64,000 nucleotides of DNA from Euwallacea fornicatus (taxonomy: Eukaryota; Arthropoda; Insecta; Coleoptera; Curculionidae), in contig NC_089553.1 of assembly GCF_040115645.1 (NCBI RefSeq), positions 3,534,001-3,598,000 of the forward strand. The letters run 5' to 3'. Shown here one piece after another: positions 55,601 through 64,000 of the stretch. Within the stretch, counting starts at the first letter, position 1. Every line of letters begins with the position of its first letter. Below the pieces are notes generated by a model, which was not told the DNA's origin, made no database searches, and saw only the letters and a program-made list of their open reading frames with translations. The translations under genes were made by a program, and so were the position numbers.

Positions 55601-57609
55601 TTTGTAATAAGTTTCGTAAATAGTCAACGGACACGTTCGTAGGATTTTCGACTGGTGTTTTGCGTTTTTGTTATCTTATTTAAAATGTATGAGGATAAAT
55701 TCACGTAAATTATACAAGACTTCATCGCGGTTGATGAACAAATGAAAGTATATAAATTAATAAACGTGATTTTCCCCGATTTTCGACTTTTTACTTCGTC
55801 AACGCGAAAATTTTTATTCGCAATTAATTTTTTTAAATTTCTTTGGAACCCACGTAAGCGGACTCCTGGCACATGCGGAAGCGCCTCCAGTACCTCTGCT
55901 TCCACTCCCTTATAGATGCGAACGGACTTTTGTTGCACAAACCATAAAACAGCTCTTCCTAGAAGTTTGTCAAACTGAGACATCCATTACGCGTAAGGCC
56001 CATGGGACACGGAGTCCCGGATCCTGGCCCCAGATCGGAATCCTACACGACAAGATCGACCAATCTGCATTCGGGCACGCGTCCGCCGAGTCCTATTCGC
56101 CATAATATTCTTGTCAGTTTACCTGAATGATGAGATTGTTATTTTCACTGGTTAATCGTATAATATTCAAAAGTTTAATTACTTTTACAAGATCGTGAAC
56201 GCAAATTTCAGCGTTCGGATCGGCAAAAGCCGAAATTGGGTCCTATTAATATTCCGAAAATAAGTGGCGGAAAATTCTGAAAAGAGAGCTCACGAGTCAT
56301 AAACAACTTCATAGCTTAATAAGTACCGACAGACGTTCCTAAAATTTTTAATCGAATCGTATCATTAGCCACGATAAATTTTCTCGCGTAATCATACCAG
56401 TAAGAGGCTTCACGCAAGACGAGCAGTCACCGAAAACTGGTAATTAACTCTCCCCTAATAAGCCTGAAATCTTCAGAAAGAGATTTTTAGGTCACATATC
56501 GATTCGAAATGTATGCCGTTTTTCCTTCATGGTTGAGGTTGATTTATGCGTCGTAAATCTGAGTTTTTCCTGGTACCATCAAACACAATATTCTCTAATT
56601 TAATCTCAACTACAGCGTCGTGGTGTGCGACCCGAACAAAACACTTTCAGGTTAGTCAGCATAACAAAAACTAGAAATACGACCAGTCTAACGATATAAA
56701 AATATCTCGAACAAGACCTCCCCAAGAGTTAATAAATATTCATATTAGCTTTTGCTTTTATAATATCGCTCTTGTATTGCAATGATATAAACTTGTTTGT
56801 TTCATTGTATGTTCGATTTATGCCGAGTGCAAGAAACTAGTGATTAAGGCGTTGTATAAACATGATTAAGGGCCCAATACTTAGCGAAAGCACCTCTTTA
56901 ACGTGCCCACATTCGGCCCTTGGAAAGCCACAAGGCGCTTTGCTATTTTTACGTCGCACGGACCCCGTCCAACGGGGTAATTAAGGAATTAATGGTTTTC
57001 GATATATTTTAAGCTCGAGCTTTCGATATGCAGAATAGTACGACCGTTATTTGACTATCAGCTCGGAGATTAGATGTATCGATTTGCAATTAAACGAATA
57101 AAAATCTCTGCGGTTATTTCGAATCAAGTCATGGTACATGAGACCGAATGGCATGGGGAAACTTCAGCAGGTGGAGAGGTTGTTACATGCAAGCGCAAGA
57201 AATGCGGTTTTAACGTGTACAACTAAATACAGCACTTGTAAAAACTGCGCTACGCAGCACGTTTATAACTTTCGTTGAACCTGACATTTTTTAAAAGTGC
57301 TTAAACGCGTGTAATTATATTTAAAAGTGACATTTAACGCATTATTTTCAAATTTTTCACCCCTGTCCGCCCGCCCCTGCCAACCTTCTACTTTCCATTG
57401 GAGAGATACCCACTGCAGGACATCAAATTGAAGGTAATTCAAAAAGGGACACGATGGTATAGTCGGAACGAAAATTGGATCTAAAGTTCCCCTACAAGAC
57501 AAAATTACCAGATACCATATAGCAACTCGTGTTACATCAAGCAAAATTGAATTTGCTACAATAAATGTTCAAACGCGCCCCATTAACCGTTTGGCAATAA
57601 CTCCTCGAA
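55601..57609. other. No recognised gene
   Basis: A 119-codon minus-strand frame at 55624-55983 has no recognisable domain. The rest is AT-rich with few open frames. No repeats seen. Confidence 0.35.
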
Positions 57610-58010
57610 CCGCAAGTACTGTTAAATTTTAGACAACAGAAACAATTCTCAAAAACAAAAAGCCATAAATTTGCATTCAAAATTTTTAAAATGACAAGAA
57701 AGTTACTAACTCCTGCCATCAACACAAGTTTGAAGACATCACAGCATGCTCGGAACCGGCTTAGCTGTGAGACCTTGAGGAATACGCTGCCATTCTCCTG
57801 AAGCAGCAATAACGAGCTCCTGGTTGGTTCTGGAAGCATTTCTTCGAGGGTTCGCGGCTCTTGGAAGCGTATCGCAGGTATGTTCCATAGGGTTCATGTC
57901 GGGCGACCAAGCAGGCCAGTCTAAACGGTTGATTTCCTCACTTTCGAGGAAGTCGTTTACCTCCACAGTACGATGATGCGCGAAGACAGATCTGTCATCG
58001 CCAGCGAAAT
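57610..58010 (-). pseudogene. Tc1-like transposase 3' relic Tc1-F1
   Basis: The minus strand reads VFAHHRTVEVNDFLESEEINRLDWPAWSPDMNPMEHTCDTLPRAANPRRNASRTNQELVIAASGEW in pieces of one open frame at 57740-58010. It covers the helix after the (lost) second aspartate, the third block with glutamate in NPMEH, and the C-terminal helices. Non-coding sequence to about 57610 also matches Tc1-F2 at 61.6-62.0 kb at roughly 90 percent. The upstream two thirds are missing, and an LTR-like element lies just beyond. Confidence 0.85.
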
Positions 58011-58092
58011 AAAACTTTAATTCTTTATTTAAGCAGAAATATGTGAAAAATTGTTTATCCATACGAAAAGGGCGTGGTTGTTGATGGCAAGC

Positions 58093-58427
58093 AATTTTAT
58101 TAATTTTCTTCATGACTCGAATAAAAAATAATTTTATTTTAATTTAAAACACAAGTTACAGATACACTAGCAACTAGAAGTTGAAGGACCTAACGACTAT
58201 TTACGTATGGAACAACAATAACACACTTCGCGCATATAATTAGCTAATTACGCCACGCTCTTTAGCTTTAAGCAATGTAAGCTTCTTTTTCTTATATAAG
58301 CAAAATATCGTCTAATACAGTTAGTCATTAAATCTTTTAACTCCTAGTTACTGGTGAACCTGTAGCTTGTGTTTTAAATTAAAATAAAATTATTTTTTGT
58401 ACAGCTCATGGACGAAATTCATAAAAT
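58093..58427 (+). repeat. First LTR-like repeat
   Basis: Runs AATTTTATTAATTTT to ATTCATAAAAT. Its first 90 bp (AATAATTTTATTTTAATTTA, AAACACAAGTTACAG) are the inverse of its last 90 bp. The interior word TAATACAGTTAGTCATTAA at about 58312 recurs in the same orientation in the second repeat, showing that the two repeats are direct. Confidence 0.8.
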
Positions 58428-58447
58428 TGGCGCAGTCGATAGGATTC
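58428..58447 (+). other. Primer-binding site (tRNA-Ser type)
   Basis: TGGCGCAGTCGATAGGATTC directly abuts the first repeat. It has one clear mismatch (A for G) to the tRNA-Ser 3' end as copied at 58618-58637. Confidence 0.7.
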
Positions 58448-58617
58448 TCCAAAAGGCGAATACTGGTTAGGAGTCACAAGTCCGTCGCCAGGCTGATCCT
58501 CCCTTAACTGTTGAGACAGAAGGTGCTACCCTTAAGTGGTGTTGGAAGTAGCGATTCACGAAAATATAACAGATTTCTTGCCGTAGATACTGCAATATTT
58601 CACTGGTGCACCCGAAA

Positions 58618-58637
58618 GGATCCTACCGACTGCGCCA
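58618..58637 (-). other. Second, inverted primer-binding site
   Basis: GGATCCTACCGACTGCGCCA on the plus strand equals a tRNA-Ser 3' end with CCA, so the primer-binding site is on the minus strand pointing left. It abuts the second repeat, where a polypurine tract is expected. Confidence 0.7.
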
Positions 58638-58977
58638 ACTTTATTAATTTCGTTTATGACTTGTGTAAAAAATAGTTTTATTTTAATTTAAAACACAAGT
58701 TATAGGTTCATTAGCAGCTGGAAGTTAAAAGATTTATATGAGCATTTACGCGTAGAACAATGACAATAACACGCTCCACGCACGTAATTAGCCAATTATG
58801 ATACGCTCCTTAGCTTTAAGCGAAGTCAGCTTCCCTTTGTTATGTAAGCTAAAATATTATCTAATACAGTTAGTCATTAAGTCTTTTAACTTCTAGCTTC
58901 TAGTGAACCTGTAACTTGTGTTTTATATTGAAATAAAATTATTTTTTGTATAAGTCATAAACAAAATTAATAAAATT
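58638..58977 (+). repeat. Second LTR-like repeat
   Basis: Direct copy of 58093-58427 at roughly 80-85 percent by eye, with the same inverted ends. The divergence between repeats shows that the insertion is old, if they were identical when inserted. Confidence 0.8.
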
Positions 58978-58978
58978 A

Positions 58979-59275
58979 AAGCAAAAATATGAAGGTAAAA
59001 TTCTTTTGCAACAGAAGAATCAGGTGATGCAAAACTTTTAATGGTACGTGCAGTATTTCACACACCAGATGCAGAAACATCATTTATACCAATATGAGCA
59101 TTGAGTCTTCAACAAGCGTCTTCCGACTCACATCGGAGACAACAAATTGTTGTCTTACTCAATGCGGTAATAATGAAAAAAAAACGAGAACTTTGACGTC
59201 AATTGCATTCATACAGACCATTGAAAAATTTGGTGGTATTTACATGAAATTAACGGTGGTACTGGAAGACTATTA
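58979..59275. other. No recognised gene
   Basis: Short AT-rich linker between the LTR-like element and the MITE. A 60-codon frame at 59094-59276 has no domain. Confidence 0.4.
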
Positions 59276-59467
59276 GACTGAATTGTTGAATCATGGCTTA
59301 AGCTTGACCGAACTAACCTAAGCCTGACCTTCGTAAATTTTGACGTCTATAAGAAAGGCATTGCTGGCTTAATGACTGCAATCTGACAAATTCCTTATGA
59401 GTATCTACAATGTACGAGGGGCAGGTTTAACAGAGCTAAGCTTAAGCCATAATTCAACAACCCGGCC
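59276..59467. mobile_element. MITE, copy 2 (about 190 bp)
   Basis: Same family as 48928-49124, inverted. The right end, read inverted, is GGCCGGGTTGTTGAATTATG then GCTTAAGCTTAG; the left end is GACTGAATTGTTGAATCATG then GCTTAAGCTTGACC. Inner landmarks CAGCAATGCC and AAGGAATTTGTCAG match copy 1. No coding capacity. Confidence 0.82.
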
Positions 59468-61169
59468 TTAGTAATAAAAAGTCGTTATCGTTTACATTCA
59501 AACTACTTTTTCCACGTACGCACACTCACTACGAGAACCAAATGTAATTTAGTTTACCTATAGAAGAGATGATTGGCAACCAGTTTTCTTCATCCTTCGA
59601 GATAGCATAGCTGATCGTGTCGTTCGTTATCACAAGAATGAAGCCAGAGGACCCTGTGAATCTAAGCGAACCGGTGAGTCTCAGTATACCTGCTAAAATT
59701 AAATTATCACAATGAAATTAATCATATCATTTGACATTGACCTTAAATGACAAGATGACCTTGAGGAAAAATTGACAACATAAAAAAACTGAGCCCCTCA
59801 AAATAAAAAAAAAATTATTCGAACAGTTTTTTATAGATCTTCTCGACTTCAAGATATTTACTTGCCCCATTTATCTGGAACCACCCTGTATTTGCCCGTC
59901 ACTAATAGCGTTAACAACTCTACAGGGTCTTGCAAATTAGTAAGTCAATCCTCTAACCACCGATCTCTTGAGCGAAAATGAGTGACTTTCCTTACGCAAA
60001 TTTTTTCAGTAACACTTTATACTCTGTATACAGAGTGTAGAAGATGTAAAAAAAATATTTATCTATCCGGTGTTTCTTGACGTATTTTAATGATATTTCG
60101 CAGTGCTGTACGGTTCGATGAGGCTCACTTTTCCTATAATTTTAGCCAAAAAAACAATTGAAACCAGAGTGGGAAAAATGAGGGGATATGGACACATACT
60201 GCCCCCACCCCCGATTTTCCTTCCCACGCCAATGGCGAATGAGTTTAATTTTTCAAACTAAACGTTCCTTTACCTTAGTTTGATTATTCTTGTAAAATTT
60301 CAATTTATCGCTTATTTTAGAAAATATTCCAGTCTACGGCCTGGAGCTCGGAAACGACTTAATTTAGGACATACGTTCATATAACACATTCCTCTTAGAA
60401 CAATCCAGAGAATCAGGTCCTTAAATATCGGAACTCCCTTAGGGACCACCACTTGGACTTGTTGGGGCTTGTGTAGTAAAAAATTTGAGACCAGTCCGGT
60501 CCTGAATGCATTTTTGTTCCCTTTGTTGAACATTAACATATTATTACATAACAAACGGTGGAACCTTATTATGTTCCAAATAGATAACATTACCAAAATG
60601 GGTGCACCTCGGCACCTTCTAATGAGCATAACCAGGAAAAATATGTGGGCCACACGAGGAATTCCTGTGGAATTCTTGTGTAGGCCACTTAATAATTATT
60701 CTTAAAACAATCGACACTTCATTGATTGTATGCAAAAATAAAAGTCAAATATTTTCCCCACGCGTTACGCTTATGAAACATGTTTACACGGCCGGGCGGC
60801 CTTTAAAGGCCGCTAATGCTCCTGCTTAATATTAATATGTGTAACACTTTATAAAGGCATTTGTATCAACACAATCAATGGAAATATACCGGGTGGTCCT
60901 AAATACTTGGTGATATACCTACGCGAATACTGCTGTGAAAGTGGAGGTGCCATGCTTAATTGTACAAATTTCCATGGACCGGCAATAGCACTATTTGGTA
61001 AAAATTGGTAAAAACAAGTCTGTCGTGGCACCTTCAGAACCAAGACCGCACCGAGGGCAGAAAATATTTATTAAAGGAAGAGTTCTGTAGGAATCATACC
61101 CACATCAAGATTTTTTTTTAAAGGTAGTTAAATCCCTTTTAAATTTAATGTATTCTAGAAGTCTTGTAT
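59468..61169. other. No recognised gene; isolated transposon-end-like sites
   Basis: GGAACCACCCTGTATTTG at 59878 and ATACCGGGTGGTCCTAAATA at 60886 look like element termini pointing away from each other. Frames of about 80-113 codons on both strands at 60312-60705 overlap and show no domain. Confidence 0.35.
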
Positions 61170-61510
61170 ACAGGATGTTTCCTAAACGTACAGCGCAAGT
61201 GTGGCCCAGAAGTTGCTGTGGGCGTGAAGGCAGAATCGCTATATTCACCGCTATATCTCGCTGTATTTCACTATAATCGCTATATATTTTTTACCCAGTA
61301 GTAGTTGGAGGGCAGTGATCCCATTGGAAGGAGCGGAGCAATAGAATGGCCTCCTAGGTTTCCCGATCTTACGCCCTTGGACTTCTTTTTGTCGGGGCAT
61401 TTGACATTTGCAGTGTTCGAAACCCAACCAGAAACCGTTGAAGAATTAAAAGAGCAAATTATTACTGACTGTCGTGCAATCTCGTGCAAAAAACTTAGGT
61501 GAAGGATAGC
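61170..61510 (+). pseudogene. DUF4817-type transposase C-terminal fragment
   Basis: ATACAGGATGTTTCCTAAAC at 61169 looks like a terminal repeat. From 61300 the plus strand reads W-M-E-G-S-D-P-I-G-R-S-G then AIEWPPRFPDLTPLDFFLSG, with the third aspartate in PLDFF. It continues HLTFAVFETQPETVEELKEQIITDCRAI and a stop. The C-terminal domain is open apart from the missing final G-x-H-F-E tail, and everything before the third site is gone. Confidence 0.82.
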
Positions 61511-61639
61511 AAGTTCTTCATACCCTCAATTATTTTCCTCCATCATATGATGGTAGGCGTGTTTTTGGGTTTTTCCATCGCCGACATAATTTCCAAAATA
61601 TTGGCATTTACACTTAAAAAAAACCTACCCCGTGCATAC

Positions 61640-61985
61640 CTAACCAATCGGCAAAATTCCACTGCGCCAACCAGAGCTTTGAGGCTTGACATGAACCCTA
61701 TGGGACATGTCTGCGATACGCTTCCTAGAGCTGTGAACCCCCGAAGAAATGCTTCCAGAACCAACCAGGAGCTCGTTATTGCTGCTTCAGGAGAATGGCA
61801 GCGTGTTCCTCAAGATCTCACAGCTACGCCGGTTCCGAGCATGCAGTTATGTCTTCAAAGTTGTGTTGGTGGCGGGGGTGGAAATATGCGTTCCTTATCG
61901 CTTTAAAAATTTTGAAAGCAAATTTTTGGGCTTTTTCGTTCTGAAGAATCGTTTTTTTTTTATTCAAAATCGAGCGATAAAGTGA
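61640..61985 (+). pseudogene. Tc1-like transposase 3' relic Tc1-F2
   Basis: About 93 percent identical by eye to Tc1-F1 over 61685-61885, in the opposite orientation. It reads MNPMGHVCDTLPRAVNPRRN then ASRTNQELVIAASGEWQRVPQ; the catalytic NPxE position is Gly here, so the active site is lost. Shared non-coding DNA continues to about 61980. The 5' part is missing. Confidence 0.82.
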
Positions 61986-63512
61986 TTGCGGCGCAAACTA
62001 ATTGACTTTTAACCAAAATTCACAAATAAATAAATGTTTCATGCGCTTTTTGCCATTGCGTCATGACGTGTCCGGGAATCGAGGGGATGCGAAACGTTCG
62101 AAGTTATGTGCACTTTGAAGGACGATTTTGCACAGGGGTGCAAATCCTACTTTTTCTCGACCCATCGTGCTCGGGTTGGGGCATCAGAACACTTAGATTT
62201 AAAGTGTTTTTTCGAAACGATGCTGATGGGATGGGCTCAGGGTGCGGCATCCTTTCCTGGTGACTTCGGTTCTAGCCACCGCAGAAAAATTGATGAGATA
62301 TGAATATTTTGTTGACCTTCCTCGTCATAATGTGGCATGAAACGTAATCAGTTCCCTAAGCAGTACTAGCGTCTCGGCCAACGCGGTCCGTAGAACTATT
62401 AGCGTGTAAAATATTTAGCACTGGGAAAATACCATATAAGGACTCTTATTTACGCACTTGTAACAGATAGCAAACATCTCTAACAGTACTGGAAACAGTT
62501 TCTCCGTCACCAGCGGCCCGCACTCTAAAACAATTAAATGGATAAATTTTCTTCAAGAGATCCTTCTTTGTCTCCGGAACCCATAGATAACGCCCGTCCC
62601 TTAATTAATTGTTACTAAAACTTTTTTTTGTTACATTGCGTGTACATCTTTTTGCCGGACATTACGCTTGTGGAAAGAGTACGCCTACAATCATTCCTCA
62701 ATCTGATTTCAACAACACCATTAAAGATAAACACCTAATATCTATTCAATCTCGAGATAAGCCACTTGTTCACACTCGTGTAACGTAGATAAAGGTGGCG
62801 ATCCACTTTACATACTGAAAGAGTTCCCTATGTTTTACATATTGAAAGAGTTCTCTATGTCAGCTGACGCGCTTTAATTAATCAGTGAACCAAACAGTAC
62901 CTCCGGAACAAAGCTCGTCATTTGTTACTTGAGGTACTGCTTTCGAAATTCCACCTTAACGTTAATATCGATGCATTAAGATGACGGATGTCCCTGGGTT
63001 ACTAACAAGAGTAAGGTAATTATGGTAAACAGGGTATAAGCATAAGTTGGTTTTCGGAAGGCCCTTGTTCATTGGTTTAACTGGAAGATCCGTATATTAA
63101 TGAGACACATTTGTTTGTATATTGTGTTGGAAGTGCTGTTAATTTTTTTCGAGCTTTAAATCACACACAACACCTGAAGCTGTTGTTTTTCTTTCTTAGC
63201 CATCTTAAGCACAAGTCGAGGTCCCCGGCGTGATTTAATATTCAAGGTTGACTTATTGAGATAATACAAAGTCATGTCAAGTATTTACTTGAACATTCGG
63301 GTTGTGGCAAAAGTTTCGCCCTCGCCAAAGAAACGGATCAGTGAATGATACACATGTTCCGTTGCGCACCTAAGTCGACGATGGAAGAGCCCCAAATAGG
63401 GGAAAGTTGGTCGCGCCGAACCGCTTTCCTTAAATATGTTTTTTGCCGGAACGATTTGGAAATGAAACGACAGTTACTAATCGTACTTAATAAAGATGTA
63501 TCAACACGATTT
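61986..63512. other. No recognised gene
   Basis: Short frames at 62063-62303 lack domains. A tandem-like duplication of TTTTACATATTGAAAGAGTT / TTACATACTGAAAGAGTT occurs at 62810-62855. Otherwise ordinary AT-rich DNA. Confidence 0.4.
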
Positions 63513-63513
63513 T

Positions 63514-63831
63514 TATACAGGGCGTCTCTAAAAGGTGCGCAAAAAATGCCACCGCAAATTCCTGAGGGTAAAACGCGACGATCCGACTCGGTCAGGCCAA
63601 AAGTGGACGATTTCGGAGATTCAAAGAGTCGAAAGTTCAATTTGGTTTCACTTCTTCGTAAAAATTTTTTGAATAACTGGGGCGCAATCGCGATATTCGG
63701 CTGGGGGGTTTTTGGGGTGGCCGCTTGAAGTCTGCTTTTGTTTTCATTGTACAATGTAGGGGGCACCACACGCGGCACTTCGCAGACATTTAAAACGCAG
63801 TAACTCTTTTGAGCCACACCGTGTATATTAC
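63514..63831. mobile_element. Possible MITE with weak terminal repeats
   Basis: The left end ATACAGGGCGTCTCTAAAAG and the inverse of the right end (ATACACGGTGTGGCTCAAAAG) agree over about 20 bp, with TA-rich flanks. The interior is relatively GC-rich and shows no transposase motif. Open frames on both strands run across its left edge, so they are not genes ending at natural limits. Confidence 0.45.
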
Positions 63832-64000
63832 TTCGAAATGAAATTTCTTGTTCTCCAACTTCTTTTACCTAGAAAAGGTGCACCTGGCAAGAGGTGGTTT
63901 CAGCGACCGTTTGTGAGATATCTGGATGTGAAAAGTTCGTTTGGTGTGTGACCAGGTCTGAATTAATCGCAATAATTGGGCACAATTTGAAGCGAAAATC
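63832..64000. other. Window end, no feature
   Basis: No coding or repeat signal seen in the last 170 bases. Confidence 0.5.

Larger units (their letters stand above)
58093..58978 (+). mobile_element. Compact LTR-like element with two inward-facing tRNA-Ser primer-binding sites
   Basis: Two direct repeats of about 335-340 bp (58093-58427 and 58638-58977) flank only 210 bp. Immediately after the first repeat comes TGGCGCAGTCGATAGGAT, complementary to the 3' end of tRNA-Ser including CCA. That is the primer-binding site used by the 297/17.6 group of Gypsy elements. Immediately before the second repeat comes the inverse, GATCCTACCGACTGCGCCA, where a polypurine tract should be. Each repeat is itself nearly palindromic at its ends (about 90 bp arms). 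AAGC at 58089 and 58979 may be a 4-bp target duplication. There is no coding capacity, so any mobility needed proteins from another element. Confidence 0.7.

Noticed and set aside
55624..55983. 119-codon minus-strand frame
   Set aside because: Low-complexity Lys/Ser/Ile composition from AT-rich DNA, with no domain.
60312..60705. Overlapping frames on both strands, one with a G-A-P-R-H piece like the second catalytic site of DUF4817-type transposases
   Set aside because: The similarity is only four residues and no neighbouring transposase blocks appear.
63338..63817. 159-codon minus-strand frame with a 127-codon frame opposite
   Set aside because: Both strands open together in a GC-richer patch, and both cross the left edge of the candidate MITE; no domain.
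1..64000. CRISPR arrays, operons, ribosome binding sites
   Set aside because: No spaced direct repeats or bacterial gene packing; the content is eukaryotic throughout.

Overview
This is a stretch of AT-rich animal nuclear DNA, most likely from an insect. I find no bacterial operon structure, no recognisable rRNA or tRNA gene and no CRISPR array. What can be identified is almost all wreckage of the IS630-Tc1-mariner superfamily of cut-and-paste DNA transposons. The transposase cores (variants of W-P-P-R-S-P-D-L followed by N-P-I-E or A-P-x-D-F), the HTH domains, the DUF4817-like N-termini and the (R/G)-H-F-E-Q-(F/M)-L tails are typical of arthropod genomes. The insect order cannot be decided from this window.

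Layout. 1-2.2 kb: a long-inverted-repeat (foldback-like) element cut by the window start. 3.1-4.3 kb: a mariner relic (MarA-1). 5.65-6.3 kb: a second mariner type (MarB-1). 7.4-9.3 kb: a Tc1-like element (Tc1-B1) with another Tc1-like element (Tc1-C1) nested inside. 10.8-12.0 kb: Tc1-D1. 13.3-15.1 kb: a DUF4817-type element with inverted repeats of about 250 bp or more. 16.6-17.7 and 19.9-21.1 kb: MarA-2 and MarA-3. 21.5-22.9 kb: the only convincing host-type coding segments, a coiled-coil protein on the minus strand and a divergent basic protein on the plus strand. 23.0-23.6 kb: mariner MarC. 24.1-25.2 kb: a long-TIR element. 27.3-29.0 kb: two different Tc1-like relics meeting tail to tail. 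31.2-31.7 kb: a DUF4817-type fragment. 32.4-33.5 kb: Tc1-B2. 35.2-36.6 kb: Tc1-D2, an inverted near-copy of Tc1-D1. 38-39.3 kb: two DUF4817-type fragments. 41.4-42.0 kb: Tc1-C2. 43.9-45.3 kb: MarA-4 fused to half of a long-TIR element. 47.3-47.6 kb: a still-open transposase C-terminus. 48.2-48.6 kb: MarB-2. 48.9-49.1 and 59.3-59.5 kb: two copies of one MITE. 49.5-50.4, 51.8-53.0, 54.4-54.7 and 54.9-55.6 kb: more long-TIR elements or pieces. 57.6-58.0 and 61.6-62.0 kb: two copies of Tc1-F. 58.1-59.0 kb: a compact LTR-like element with two inward-facing tRNA-Ser primer-binding sites. 63.5-63.8 kb: a possible MITE.

No transposase here is intact; every copy carries frameshifts, stops or truncations. 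Spaces between relics hold no recognised gene. Some have the TAATTA-rich look of conserved non-coding DNA, but that impression needs comparative data. The most unusual object is the LTR-like unit at 58.1-59.0 kb. The most informative evolutionary signals are the Tc1-D inverted pair with its abrupt change in identity, and the repeated long-TIR DUF4817-type elements. Alignments were made by eye, so element edges are approximate.
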